Source: Actinomadura sp. K4S16
GTDB lineage: Bacteria > Actinomycetota > Actinomycetes > Streptosporangiales > Streptosporangiaceae
Assembly (NCBI RefSeq): GCF_008327685.1
Contig: NZ_BDDE01000013.1
Span: 1-64,000, forward strand
Length of the DNA stretch: 64,000 nucleotides
Direction of reading: 5' to 3'
Under the pieces are notes generated by a model. The model saw only the letters and a program-made list of their open reading frames with translations, was not told the DNA's origin and did no database searches. Position numbers and translations under genes: made by a program. Shown one piece after another: positions 24,040-33,234 of this stretch. How positions within the stretch are numbered: the first letter of the stretch is position 1; every line of letters begins with the position of its first letter.

Positions 24040-25322
24040 CGGCCACCTCCAGGCAGCAGCGCCGTGATGTCCGTGGGCTTGGTCTGGGTCCCGGTCGCCC
24101 CGGTCTTGTTGGTCGTGCCGGTCTTCTTCGTCGTGCTCGTCTTGCCGGGCCTGCCCTGCGGCCCGTAGGCGTCCGGCGGGATGGGCACCGGGTCGTAGTG
24201 CGTCGTCAGGGCGGTGATCCAGGACAGGTCCAGGCTGAACCCGGTCAGCGCCTTGCCGATGCCGTTGTACGGCGAGACGAAGTCGAGGCATTCCTTGGCG
24301 GGCGTGCCCACCGAGTACGCCAGCGAGCAGATCCAGTCGGCCAGGTCGTGGAACTGGCGGAAGTTGTCGCGGGTGTGGATCGTGCCGCTGATCGGGTCGT
24401 AGGCGCGGGCCAGGTTGTTGACGGCGAGCGGACCGGCGCTGAGGATCTCGGCGAGCGCGCCCTTCTCCTTCACCAGCACGCCGGTGACCTGCGCGAGCTG
24501 CCGGACGTTGGCCGCCAGCTCGGTGCGGTTGCCCTTGACGAACTGCTGCACGTTCTTCAGCGTCGGCGCCAGGGTGTTGAGGGCCGCGCTCAGCTCCTCC
24601 TTCTCCCCCGCGAGCTGCCCGGACACGCCGTTCAGGTGCCCGGAGAACGACTTGATCTGCTGGTCGTTCGCCTTCATCGCCTCGGTGATGATCCGCAGGT
24701 TCTTGATCGTCTCGGCGACGTCGCCGCGGTCGGTGCTCAGCGTGCTGAGCGCCTTGGACGTGTCGGCGATCGTCTGCCGGATGTCCTCGCCCTGCCCGTC
24801 CAGGTTCGCGGCGCCGACCTGCAGCAGCCGCGACAGCGAGCCCTGCTGCCCGTTCGCGCCGGGGGCGTTCGCGCCCTGCGGGCCGAGCGCCTTCGACAGG
24901 TCGTTCAGGCTGGAGCCGACCTGGTCGACCTCGACCGGCACCGCGGTGCGGTTCGTGCCCAGCGTCGCGTTGTCCGCGAGGACGGCCCCGCCCTTGTAGA
25001 CGGGCGTGATCTGGACGTAGCGGTCCGCGACGAGGGTCTGGTTGACGATGACGGCCTGCGCGTTCGCGGGGACCTTGTACTTGGCGTCGTACCTCAGCTC
25101 GACCTTCACCGCGTCGCCGACGGGCTCGACGCTCGTGACCTCGCCGACGGGGATGCCGAGGATGCGGACGTCCGCGCCCTTGTACAGGCCGACGGCCTTG
25201 CTGAAGTACGCCGTCATGTGCCGCTGCTTCGGCTCCTGGAAGACCAGCAGGAGCACGGCGGCCAGCACCGCGACGGCGAGGATCGCGCCGCCCAGGCGGA
25301 GGATGCTCGTTGAGTTACGCAC
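24036..25322 (-). CDS. Mce family protein, MceD position
   Basis: A 428-residue Mce subunit with an N-terminal anchor (LGGAILAVAVLAAVLLLVF) and a Mce domain (MTAYFSKAVGLYKGADVRIL, then GIPVGEVTSVEPV). A helical needle region (ITEAMKANDQQIKSF and others) is followed by a conserved CSLAYSVGTPAKECLDF pair of cysteines. The tail is Thr/Lys/Gly-rich (KTSTTKKTGTTNKTGATG). It lies 15 bp downstream of mceC and overlaps mceE by 4 bp. Confidence 0.93.
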   Translation of the reverse strand: MRNSTSILRLGGAILAVAVLAAVLLLVFQEPKQRHMTAYFSKAVGLYKGADVRILGIPVGEVTSVEPVGDAVKVELRYDAKYKVPANAQAVIVNQTLVADRYVQITPVYKGGAVLADNATLGTNRTAVPVEVDQVGSSLNDLSKALGPQGANAPGANGQQGSLSRLLQVGAANLDGQGEDIRQTIADTSKALSTLSTDRGDVAETIKNLRIITEAMKANDQQIKSFSGHLNGVSGQLAGEKEELSAALNTLAPTLKNVQQFVKGNRTELAANVRQLAQVTGVLVKEKGALAEILSAGPLAVNNLARAYDPISGTIHTRDNFRQFHDLADWICSLAYSVGTPAKECLDFVSPYNGIGKALTGFSLDLSWITALTTHYDPVPIPPDAYGPQGRPGKTSTTKKTGTTNKTGATGTQTKPTDITALLPGGGR

Positions 25323-25337
25323 TGGTGACCTGCCTGC

Positions 25338-26429
25338 TCACGGGAGGAAGGGCAACGGGTTGTCGCTGTTGCCGGTCTTGCCGGTGCCGGGCGTGCCGGT
25401 GCCGGAGGTACCGCCGCCCGGCCGGGCGCCCTGCTTGTTCGTCGCCGTCCCGCCGCCGGACGGGGGGTTCTGGATCGAGGCGGGGATCGGGATGAGGTTC
25501 TGGATCCACGAGTCGAACCAGCGCCCGGTGCCCGTCACGTCGGAGAACTGCCGGGCGAACGGCGCGAACAGCTGGAGGATCCGGTCCAGGTTGTTCTGGT
25601 TCTTCAGCAGGATCCGGTTGACCTTGGCCAGGTTGTCCAGCATCGGGCGCAGCTGCTTGTCGTTCTCGCTGATCAGCGCGTTCACCTGCTGGGACAGGGC
25701 TACGGTGTTGAGCAGCAGCTGGTGGATGACCGCACGCCTGGCCTGCACCGCCTGGAGCACCTTGTCGCCGTCCTGGACGAGCTCGGCGAAGTCCTGGTTG
25801 CGGTCGGCGAGCAGCTTGGAGACGTCCTTGGCCTTGCCGGCCAGCTCGTGCAGCTCGTCGTCGCGGGACGCGACCGTGTTGGACAGCCGGCGCAGCCCCT
25901 GCAGGGACGCCCTGACCTCCTCCGGGGAGTTCTTGAACGTGTCCGACAGGACGTCGAACGACTTCGCGACCTGCTGCACGTCGATGGCGCCGACGCGCTG
26001 GCTCAGCTCGCTGATCGCGGGGACGACCTCGAACGGGGTGTGCGTCCGCTCGATCGGGACGTTGCGGCCGAGCCGGCCGCGGCCGCGGGGGGTGAGCGCG
26101 AGGTAGTGCGCGCCGAGCACCGTCTTGATCTTGATGTCGGCCTCGGTGCGGTCGCCGAGCCGCACGCCGTCGTCGACCCGGAAGGTGACCTTGACGTGGT
26201 CGCCGTCCAGCTCCAGCCCGGTGACCTTGCCGACCTTGACGCCCGCGACGCGGACCTCCTCGCCGGCCCGCAGCCCGGCCGCCTCCCGGAACGAGGCGGT
26301 GTGGGTGCTGCCGCCGGAGATGAGCGGGATGTTCTCCAGGTTCATCGCCAGCGCCACCAGCACGATGATGATCGCGAACGCGGACAGCCCGATGGGGACC
26401 GGGTTGCGTTCCCGGAACGGGATCCTCAT
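25338..26429 (-). CDS. Mce family protein, MceC position
   Basis: A 363-residue Mce subunit: an N-terminal anchor (PIGLSAFAIIIVLVALAMNL), a Mce domain (SFREAAGLRAGEEVRVAGVK, then VGKVTGLELDGDHV), and a long alpha-helical region to about residue 285. The short Gly/Thr/Pro-rich tail contains GTGTPGTGKTG. Its ATG directly abuts the mceB stop codon, consistent with translational coupling in the operon. Confidence 0.93.
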   Translation of the reverse strand: MRIPFRERNPVPIGLSAFAIIIVLVALAMNLENIPLISGGSTHTASFREAAGLRAGEEVRVAGVKVGKVTGLELDGDHVKVTFRVDDGVRLGDRTEADIKIKTVLGAHYLALTPRGRGRLGRNVPIERTHTPFEVVPAISELSQRVGAIDVQQVAKSFDVLSDTFKNSPEEVRASLQGLRRLSNTVASRDDELHELAGKAKDVSKLLADRNQDFAELVQDGDKVLQAVQARRAVIHQLLLNTVALSQQVNALISENDKQLRPMLDNLAKVNRILLKNQNNLDRILQLFAPFARQFSDVTGTGRWFDSWIQNLIPIPASIQNPPSGGGTATNKQGARPGGGTSGTGTPGTGKTGNSDNPLPFLP

Positions 26430-27461
26430 CTACTTGCACCTCGCGTTCTCGTTCACGATCGCCGGCGTCTGGTAGACCGGTCCGCCCGGCAGCCGCACCC
26501 GCGCGTCGAGGCCGCAGATGTACATGTTGAACCAGGAGCCGTAGGAGGAGATGTTCACCAGCCCCTCCAGCCGCTTCGGCGTCCGCTGCAGGCCCGCGTC
26601 GAGCTCCTTGCCGTTGGCGTCGAACGTGGCGGTGAGCTTGCGCAGCCCGGCGATGTCGTTGCGGATGTCCGGGCGGGCGTCGGCGAGCAGGCTCTGCGTG
26701 GTGCCGGTCAGGTCGTTGATCGCCGACACCGAGTCGAAGATCGCCTGGCGGTCGCCGGACACCCCGCTGACGAACCCGCGCAGGTCCGTGATCAGCTGGT
26801 TGACCTCGTTGTGCCGCTCGTCGATGGTGCCGAGCACGGTGTTCAGGTTGTCGATCACCTCGCCGATGACCTTGTCCCGGTCGGCGAGCGTGTTGGTCAG
26901 CGACGCCACGTGCGCGAGCAGGCTGTTGATCGTCCCGCCCTCGCCCTGGAGCACCTGGATGATCTGCATCGCGAGCGTGTTGACGTCCTTGGGCTCCAGC
27001 GCGCGGAACAGCGGCCGGAACCCGTTGAACAGGGTCGTCAGGTCCAGCGCCGGGGTGGTCTGCGCCATCGGGATCGTCCCGCCCGGCCTGAGATAGTCGT
27101 TGGCCTGCCCGGCGCCGTCGGTCAGCGCCAGGTACCGCTGCCCCATCAGGTTGCGGTACCGGATCTGCGCCTGCGTGGACGAGGGCAGCCCCGCCTTGAA
27201 GACGCTCTCCTTCTGGAGGCTGAACGTCACCTCGGCCTTGTCGCCCTTGTACAGCTCGATGTGCTCGATCTGGCCGACCCGGACACCGGCGACGCGCACG
27301 TCGTCGTTGTCGAGCAGGCCCGTCACGTCCGAGAAGATCGCCTTGTAGGTGGTCGTCTCCCGGAACCGCATGTTGGAGATCGTCATCGCCAGCACGCCGG
27401 TGGCCAGCGACGTGACGACCACGAAGATCGCCAGCTTGATCGCCGCACTCGTCGTCCTCAC
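26430..27461 (-). CDS. Mce family protein, MceB position
   Basis: A 343-residue Mce subunit with an N-terminal anchor (AIKLAIFVVVTSLATGVLAM), a Mce domain (YKAIFSDVTGLLDNDDVRVA, then GVRVGQIEHIELY), a helical needle region, and a C-terminal block with two cysteines (YICGLDARVRLP and ENARCK). There is no long low-complexity tail, in contrast to MceC, D, E and F. It overlaps mceA by 4 bp. Confidence 0.93.
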   Translation of the reverse strand: MRTTSAAIKLAIFVVVTSLATGVLAMTISNMRFRETTTYKAIFSDVTGLLDNDDVRVAGVRVGQIEHIELYKGDKAEVTFSLQKESVFKAGLPSSTQAQIRYRNLMGQRYLALTDGAGQANDYLRPGGTIPMAQTTPALDLTTLFNGFRPLFRALEPKDVNTLAMQIIQVLQGEGGTINSLLAHVASLTNTLADRDKVIGEVIDNLNTVLGTIDERHNEVNQLITDLRGFVSGVSGDRQAIFDSVSAINDLTGTTQSLLADARPDIRNDIAGLRKLTATFDANGKELDAGLQRTPKRLEGLVNISSYGSWFNMYICGLDARVRLPGGPVYQTPAIVNENARCK

Positions 27462-28762
27462 TTGACCGTCACCACCGATCCGTCCGCGAGCAGCGGCCCG
27501 AACATCAGCGCCGAGACGTCGGAGAGCCGGTCGGAGGGAATCCGCGTCACCGGTCCGAGCACGCTCTTGATCTTTTCCTTCTCGCTCATCGCGCCCGGGT
27601 CCACGAAGACGTTCGACAGGGCCCGGCCGCGGCTCCCGCCGCCGTTCGGGTCATCGGGGTTCTTCCACCACAGGTCGTCTTCCGTCCCGTCCAGCGCGAG
27701 GTAGTCCGGGGACGGGACCTTGGGGTTCGGCAGCCCGTAGCAGCGCGGGTTGCGCTGGTCCCTGACCTCCGGCTTGTCCAGCGGGTACTTGAAGCCCGGC
27801 CGGGGCTTGACGATCTCGACCGTCAGGTTGAAGGTCTTGGACCCGTTCCCGCCGGCCACCCGCTCGGCCTCCGGCCTGATCTTCATCAGCCCGGCGAACA
27901 CGCACGGCAGCGACGGCGAGTAGCGGGCGACCAGGTCCAGCACGTCCCGGTTCGCGATGTTGAAGCCGATGATCTTCGGCGCGTTCTGCCGCATGAACAC
28001 GTCGCCGTCCTGGGCCAGCGCGGTCGTCGCCGGGATCAGCTGCTCGATCGTGGCCTTCTTGTCGGTGATCGTCCGGCTGGTGACGTTGAGGTTGCGGAGC
28101 GTCTGCAGCAGGTCGGGCGCCGCCGCGTTGTAGATGTCGGACACGTCGGCGAGGGCGTTCAGGTCGTGCACCAGCGTGCCGAGCTGCGGGTTGATCTTCC
28201 GCAGCAGCTCGTCGGCCTCCTCCAGGTTCCGGCCGATCTGGTCGCCGCGGCCCTGCAGCGCCGTCGCCAGGGCGTTCAGCGTCGCGTTCAGCTCCGCCGG
28301 CTTCACCGCCTGCAGCAGCGGGAGCAGGTCGTTCAGCACCTTGTCGAACTCGACGGCGGCCTGGGAGCGGTCCTGCTGGATCACCTGGCCCGAGCGCAGC
28401 CCGACGGGGCCCGCGTCCGCGGGGATCCCGAGGTCCACGTACTTCTCGCCGAACAGCGTCTTCGGCAGCAGCCGCGCCTGGACGTTCCGCGGGATCAGCT
28501 TCGCCTTGTCCGGGTCGAGCGCCAGGTGCAGGGTCGCGCCCCGCGCGTCGGCCTCGGTGCTGCGCACCTCGCCGACGATCAGGCCGCGGACCTTCACGTC
28601 CGAGTGCGGCAGCAGCTGGAGACCCGCCCGCTCGCTCCGCACGCTCACGTTGAGCGTCGGCGTGAACGCCTTGTTGTAGAGCGCCACGGTCAGCGCCAGC
28701 AGCAGGATGATCACCAGGATCATCGAAAGTCCGAGGACCCGGAACCGCAGTCGTTGACTCAT
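27458..28762 (-). CDS. Mce family protein, MceA position
   Basis: A 434-residue first Mce subunit of the operon. The anchor is LSMILVIILLLALTVALY. The Mce domain contains RAGLQLLPHSDVKVRGLIVG and LPKTLFGEKYVDLG. A helical region is followed by a conserved Cys pair (LPCVFAG and RNPRCYGLP). It lies 4 bp downstream of yrbEB and overlaps mceB by 4 bp. Confidence 0.93.
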   Translation of the reverse strand: MSQRLRFRVLGLSMILVIILLLALTVALYNKAFTPTLNVSVRSERAGLQLLPHSDVKVRGLIVGEVRSTEADARGATLHLALDPDKAKLIPRNVQARLLPKTLFGEKYVDLGIPADAGPVGLRSGQVIQQDRSQAAVEFDKVLNDLLPLLQAVKPAELNATLNALATALQGRGDQIGRNLEEADELLRKINPQLGTLVHDLNALADVSDIYNAAAPDLLQTLRNLNVTSRTITDKKATIEQLIPATTALAQDGDVFMRQNAPKIIGFNIANRDVLDLVARYSPSLPCVFAGLMKIRPEAERVAGGNGSKTFNLTVEIVKPRPGFKYPLDKPEVRDQRNPRCYGLPNPKVPSPDYLALDGTEDDLWWKNPDDPNGGGSRGRALSNVFVDPGAMSEKEKIKSVLGPVTRIPSDRLSDVSALMFGPLLADGSVVTVK

Positions 28763-28766
28763 CCCG

Positions 28767-29615
28767 TCACCCCGCGATCCGCACGCTGGTCGTCGTGCCC
28801 CAGATCGCCATGCCGAGCATGAGGTCGGCCACGTTGATCACCACGATGCTGGTCCGCACCGCGCGGCCCACCGCCACGCCGACGCCCGCCGGGCCGCCGG
28901 AGGCGTGGTAGCCGTAGTAGCAGTGGATCAGCATCACCAGCACCGCGAAAGCGATCACTTTTCCGAACGACCACAAGATGTCGTACGGCGGTAGGAACAA
29001 ATGGAAATAGTGGTCGTAGGTGCCGGTCGACTGGCCGTAGAACATCGTCACGATCACGCGGGTCGCGCCATAGGAGGCGAGCAGGCCCACGATGTACAGC
29101 GGAATGACCGCGATCATTCCGGCGAGCATCCGGGTGGTGACGAGGAACGGCATCGACGGGACGGCCATGACCTCCAGCGCGTCGATCTCGTCGGAGATCC
29201 GCATCGCGCCGAGCTGGGCGGTGAAGCCGCAGCCGACTGTCGCCGACAGCGCGAGCGCCGAGACCAGCGGCGCGATCTCGCGGGTGTTGAAGTAGGACGC
29301 GACGAAACCGGTGAACGCGGCCGTGCCGATCTGGTTCAGCGACTCGTAGCCCTGCAGGCCGACCTGGCTGCCGGTGAAGAACGTCATGAACCCGACGATC
29401 ACCACCGAGCCGCCGATCACCGCGAGGCCGCCGGTGCCGAGGCTCACCTCGGCCAGCAGCCTCAGCACCTCCGTGCGGTACCGGGTCAGCACCCGGAACA
29501 CCCACGCGAACGCGCGGGCGTAGAACGACATCTGGTGGCCGAAGTCGTCCAGCCGGTCGAGCGGCGCGCTCACCACCCGCCGGGCCGCCTTGCCCGTCTT
29601 GCCAGGGGCAGCCAT
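28767..29615 (-). CDS. YrbE/MlaE-family ABC permease, YrbEB
   Basis: A 282-residue permease with five or six membrane helices. It has the MlaE-family landmark after the third helix: FTAQLGAMRISDEIDALEVM, the loop that contacts the ATPase. It pairs with the adjacent YrbEA to form the heterodimeric membrane core of the Mce transporter. Its start abuts the yrbEA stop and mceA follows after 4 bp. Confidence 0.94.
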   Translation of the reverse strand: MAAPGKTGKAARRVVSAPLDRLDDFGHQMSFYARAFAWVFRVLTRYRTEVLRLLAEVSLGTGGLAVIGGSVVIVGFMTFFTGSQVGLQGYESLNQIGTAAFTGFVASYFNTREIAPLVSALALSATVGCGFTAQLGAMRISDEIDALEVMAVPSMPFLVTTRMLAGMIAVIPLYIVGLLASYGATRVIVTMFYGQSTGTYDHYFHLFLPPYDILWSFGKVIAFAVLVMLIHCYYGYHASGGPAGVGVAVGRAVRTSIVVINVADLMLGMAIWGTTTSVRIAG

Positions 29616-30467
29616 CTACATCCCCTTCGACGGGACGAACTGGAAGTACAGCGTGGAGATCAGGAAGTTCTCCAGGAAGAGCAGCATGAACGTGATGACG
29701 ACGGTCTGGTTGACCGCGTCGCCCACGCCCTTCGGGCCGCCCTTCGCGTTGAGGCCCTTGTAGGCGGCGACCAGTCCGGCGGTGATGCCGAACACGAACG
29801 CCTTGAACTCGGCCTGCAGCAGGTCGGGCAGCTGCGCGATGGCGTTGAAGGAGGCCAGGTAGGCGCCGGGGGTGCCGCCCTGGAGCATCACGTTGAAGAA
29901 GTAGCCGCCGAGGAGGCCGACCACCGAGACCAGCCCGTTCAGGAACAGCGCGACGAACGCGCAGGCGAACATCCGGGGCACCACCAGGCGGTGCAGGGGG
30001 TTGATGCCCAGCACCTCCATGGCGTCGATCTCCTCGCGGATCTTCCGGGAGCCGATGTCGGCGCACATCGCCGAGCCCGCGGCGCCCGCGACCAGCAGGG
30101 AGGTGACCAGCGGGCTGGCCTCCCGGACGATCGCGACCACGGCGGTCGCGCCGGTGTAGGACTGCGCGCCGAGCTGCCGGATCAGCCCGCCGACCTGGAG
30201 GGACAGGACGCCGCCGAAGGGGATGGCGACCAGCATCGTGGGGACGACGGTGACGCTGACGATGAACCAGGCCTGCTGGATGAACTCGCGCCACTGGAAC
30301 GGCCACTGGAAGACCGCGCGGGCGGTGTCCAGGCACAGGGCGAAGAACCGTCCGGGTTCCTTGATCGCGACGTTGGCCGCGCCGTCCCCGATCTTGCGGA
30401 ACGTCGCGGAAGAGCCCCCGCCCTTCCTTGCCCCTCGCTGGTCCGCGCCGATACCAGGAGTGGACAT
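29616..30467 (-). CDS. YrbE/MlaE-family ABC permease, YrbEA
   Basis: A 283-residue permease from the ATG at 30467. The longer open frame upstream is only an arginine-rich shadow of the ATPase gene. It has the MlaE landmark CADIGSRKIREEIDAMEVLG and several hydrophobic helices. The start overlaps the ATPase stop by one base (TGATG), a coupling junction. It forms the transporter core with YrbEB. Confidence 0.94.
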   Translation of the reverse strand: MSTPGIGADQRGARKGGGSSATFRKIGDGAANVAIKEPGRFFALCLDTARAVFQWPFQWREFIQQAWFIVSVTVVPTMLVAIPFGGVLSLQVGGLIRQLGAQSYTGATAVVAIVREASPLVTSLLVAGAAGSAMCADIGSRKIREEIDAMEVLGINPLHRLVVPRMFACAFVALFLNGLVSVVGLLGGYFFNVMLQGGTPGAYLASFNAIAQLPDLLQAEFKAFVFGITAGLVAAYKGLNAKGGPKGVGDAVNQTVVITFMLLFLENFLISTLYFQFVPSKGM

Positions 30468-31591
30468 CAGTAGCCTGCACCCGCTCCCGGCCGGCCGGGC
30501 GGCGGGTTGCCCGGGAAGTTGCCACCGGGTCCGCCGGGCGGCGGACCGGAGGGAGGCATGCCGCCGGGCGCACCGTGCGCGCCGCCTGCGGGGGCGCCGA
30601 CGGGCGTCATGGACGCCACGTACCGCGGCCACTCCTCGACCCAGTTGCGGCCGAGGTCGTCGATGAACGAGCCGGGCGGCGGGGTGACGCCGTGCGCGGC
30701 GCACCACGCGCCGGGCGCGTGCATGCCGGTGCGGAGCAGCCCGTTGCTCGGCATCTGCTGCGGCGGGATCGGCGGCAGCTTGCCGGGGTCGTGCCCCATC
30801 TTCGCCTCGGCCTCCAGCTCGGACTCGTCCTTCTCCTCGGACATGCCGATCGGGCCGATCTTGCTGGCGTTGAGGAACTGCCGGACCACGGGCTCCTCGC
30901 TGGACAGCAGCATCTCCCGCGGCCCGAACATCGCCAGGTGCCGCTGGTACAGCAGGCCGATGTTGTCCGGGACGGTGCGGGCGGTGTTGATGTCGTGCGT
31001 GACGATCAGGAACGTCGCGCCGATCTGCGCGTTGAGGTCGATGAAGACCTGGTTGAGGAACGCGGTGCGGACCGGGTCGAGGCCGGAGTCCGGCTCGTCC
31101 ACCAGCAGGATCTCGGGGTCCAGGACGAGCGCGCGGGCCAGGCCGGCGCGCTTCTTCATACCGCCGGAGATCTCGCCGGGAAGCTTGTGCTCGGCGCCGA
31201 GGAGGCCGACCATGTCCATCTTCTCGAGGACGATCCGCTTGACCTCGGACTCGGTCTTCTTGGTGTGCTCGCGGAGCGGGAACGCGATGTTGTCGAACAG
31301 GTTCATGGAGCCGAACAGGGCGCCGTCCTGGAACAGGACGCCGAACTGCTTCCGGGTGTCGTAGAGCTGCGACTCGGGCAGGTAGGGCAGGTCCCTGTCA
31401 CCGATCCAGATGTGCCCGCGATCGGGCTTGAGCAGCCCCACGAGGGACTTCAGGAAGACCGACTTGCCCGTACCGGACGGACCCAGGAGAACGGAGATCT
31501 CACCTGCGGGAATGGTCAGCGACACGTCCTGCCAGATCACCTGGCGGCCGAAGGACTTCGTCAGTCCCTCGACTCTGATCTCGACGCCCAC
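30467..31591 (-). CDS. mkl: Mce transporter ATPase (Mkl/MceG-like)
   Basis: A 374-residue ABC ATPase of the MlaF/Mkl type. Walker A is GPSGTGKS, the signature is ISGGMKKRAGLARAL, Walker B is ILLVDEPDSGLDP, and the H-loop is VTHD. The C-terminal ~110 residues are an extension beyond the ABC core, ending in a Pro/Gly-rich tail. The start is GTG at 31591 with GAAAGG upstream. In M. tuberculosis the orthologous mkl also lies between rplL and rpoB but is unlinked from the mce loci; here it leads a full mce operon. Confidence 0.93.
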   Translation of the reverse strand: MGVEIRVEGLTKSFGRQVIWQDVSLTIPAGEISVLLGPSGTGKSVFLKSLVGLLKPDRGHIWIGDRDLPYLPESQLYDTRKQFGVLFQDGALFGSMNLFDNIAFPLREHTKKTESEVKRIVLEKMDMVGLLGAEHKLPGEISGGMKKRAGLARALVLDPEILLVDEPDSGLDPVRTAFLNQVFIDLNAQIGATFLIVTHDINTARTVPDNIGLLYQRHLAMFGPREMLLSSEEPVVRQFLNASKIGPIGMSEEKDESELEAEAKMGHDPGKLPPIPPQQMPSNGLLRTGMHAPGAWCAAHGVTPPPGSFIDDLGRNWVEEWPRYVASMTPVGAPAGGAHGAPGGMPPSGPPPGGPGGNFPGNPPPGRPGAGAGY

Positions 31592-31721
31592 TCGTCACCT
31601 TTCGTCCAGGCCGGGGGAATCCCGAACCAATGAGCGAGTAGCACTCAGGCTCTTTCTGTCGTCACACCGCGTTGTGTTGTGTCACGCCGCGCCAGTCGTC
31701 ACACCGCGTGTCCGCCGCATT

Positions 31722-31760
31722 GCTACCGTCCGGTAGCCGTGACGGGTGCCACTACCGTAG
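31722..31760. promoter_or_regulatory. Candidate operator of the mce operon
   Basis: A near-perfect palindrome GCTACCG-TC-CGGTAGC (31722-31737) is followed 14 bp later by CTACCGTAG (31752-31760), which repeats the same half-site. Both lie about 130-170 bp upstream of the mkl start. Paired TACCG half-sites of this form are typical of TetR-type operators in actinobacteria. The regulator is unknown and none is encoded next to the operon. Confidence 0.5.
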
Positions 31761-31817
31761 CGGCCCCCCGTCCAAATGGAAGGGGTTCCGACCCAGATCA
31801 GCAGCTAAATGCGACGT

Positions 31818-31839
31818 CGTAAGACAATCGTTACTTACG
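31818..31839. promoter_or_regulatory. Inverted repeat in an AT-richer patch upstream of mkl
   Basis: CGTAAG and CTTACG face each other across 10 bp in a stretch (about 31800-31870) that is clearly less GC-rich than its surroundings. This is a plausible regulator site or promoter-proximal element in the rplL-mkl gap. The remainder of the 31592-32150 gap contains no recognisable gene. Confidence 0.35.
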
Positions 31840-32150
31840 GCGTCTATGAGACTAGTGGTCCAAGAACCGGAGCCTCAAGACCGGGGTGCCGGCGGCGGCT
31901 TTCGACCGGGGGCCCGCCGCACTGCGGAGACGGCAGCGGCCGGGTGTGGCCACAGCGTCAGGACGGGACGCTACGCCGCGGGCGGGAATCGGCACAACCC
32001 GTCAAGGCACACGGTTTCCGGCGGGTGTTTGTCACCTCCGCACAGGAAACGGACCTTCCCGGCGCCTCCGATCAACGTTCCGCGACAAGACCGCCCACCC
32101 GCACCACCGGAACCCCGCTCGGCGGCCCGGCGGACACGTCACAACGCAAA

Positions 32151-32183
32151 GGAGGCGGCCACCCCATCGGGGTGACCGCCTCC
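32151..32183 (-). terminator. Terminator after rplL
   Basis: A 15-bp stem (GGAGGCGGTCACCCC/GGGGTGGCCGCCTCC, one mismatch) with a 3-base loop, followed on the minus strand by TTT. It lies 44 bp past the rplL stop and separates the ribosomal-protein transcript from the mce operon. Confidence 0.85.
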
Positions 32184-32226
32184 TGGAGAGCGGTGGAGCC
32201 TCGCGGCTCCGGAGCTCTGGAGCGTC

Positions 32227-32616
32227 TTACTTGACGGTGACCGAAGCGCCGGCCTTCTCCAGGGCCTCCTTGGCCTTGTCGGCCGTCTCCTTGTTGACCT
32301 TCTCGAGCAGCGGCTTCGGCGCGCCGTCGACCAGGTCCTTGGCCTCCTTGAGGCCGAGGCTCGTCAGGGCGCGAACCTCCTTGATGACCTGGATCTTCTT
32401 GTCGCCGGCACCCTCGAGGATGACGTCGAACTCGTCCTGGGCCGGGGCCTCCTCGGCGCCACCCGCCGGGGCGCCCGGGGCCGCGGCGACGGCGGCGACG
32501 GGGGCGGCGGCCTTGACGTCGAAGACCTCCTCGAACTGCTTCACGAACTCGGAGAGCTCGAGAAGGGTCATCTCCTTGAACGCGTCGAGCAGGTCGTCGG
32601 TGCTGAGCTTCGCCAT
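32227..32616 (-). CDS. rplL: 50S ribosomal protein L7/L12
   Basis: A 129-residue L7/L12 stalk protein. It has the N-terminal dimerisation domain ([20 protein letters not shown]), an Ala/Pro/Gly hinge and a C-terminal factor-binding domain ([38 protein letters not shown]). It is 54 bp downstream of rplJ and followed by a strong terminator. Confidence 0.99.
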   Translation of the reverse strand: MAKLSTDDLLDAFKEMTLLELSEFVKQFEEVFDVKAAAPVAAVAAAPGAPAGGAEEAPAQDEFDVILEGAGDKKIQVIKEVRALTSLGLKEAKDLVDGAPKPLLEKVNKETADKAKEALEKAGASVTVK

Positions 32617-32670
32617 GATGATTCCTCCGCTATGGCTTGTGATCTGGGGTGGTACTGAACCGCGGGTTGC

Positions 32671-33234
32671 CTACTCGGCGGACGCCTCGGCGGCGGGTGC
32701 CTCGGCGGTCTCGCCCTCGGCCTCGCGCTTGGCGCGCAGCGCCTCGGCGAGCTGGGCGGCCTGCGTCGGCAGGGCGTTGAACAGCGCGGCGGCGTTCGCC
32801 ATCGAGCCCTTCATCGCACCGGCCAGCTTCGCGAGGAGAACCTCGCGCGACTCGAGGTCCGCCAGCTTGGCGACCTCGGCCGCGTCCATCGACTGACCGT
32901 CGATGAAGCCGCCCTTGATCACCAGCATCGGGTTCGCCTTGGCGAAGTCGCGCAGGCCCTTCGCGGCCTCGACCACGTCGCCGCGGACGAACGCGATGGC
33001 CGACGGGCCTTCGAGCAGGTCACGGAACCGCTCGTCGACACCGGCCTCGTTCGCGGCGCGCTTGGTCAGCGTGTTCTTCACCACGCGGAACCGCGCGGTC
33101 TCGCCGAGGTTGTCGCGCAGCTCCTTGACCTGCGCGACGCTAAGCCCGCGGTACTCGGTCAGCACGGCGCCGTTGGAGCTCTCGAACTCGCTCTTGAGCT
33201 CGGCGATCGCCGCGTCCTTGTGGGCCTTGGCCAT
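32671..33234 (-). CDS. rplJ: 50S ribosomal protein L10
   Basis: A 187-residue L10. The ATG at 33234 gives the family N-terminus ([18 protein letters not shown]) with a Shine-Dalgarno sequence (GAAGGAGGG) just upstream; the longer frame to 33420 runs through the leader and is not used. The body shows [16 protein letters not shown] and KNTLTKRAA, and the C-terminal L12-binding helix is [14 protein letters not shown]10 with L12 normally represses its own mRNA through the leader upstream. Confidence 0.98.
   Translation of the reverse strand: MAKAHKDAAIAELKSEFESSNGAVLTEYRGLSVAQVKELRDNLGETARFRVVKNTLTKRAANEAGVDERFRDLLEGPSAIAFVRGDVVEAAKGLRDFAKANPMLVIKGGFIDGQSMDAAEVAKLADLESREVLLAKLAGAMKGSMANAAALFNALPTQAAQLAEALRAKREAEGETAEAPAAEASAE

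Noticed and set aside
21563..27704. Long plus-strand open frames antisense to the mce genes.
   Set aside because: Same GC-bias effect; their translations are Arg/Val/Asp-rich without motifs, while the minus strand carries clear Mce domains with coupled starts and stops.
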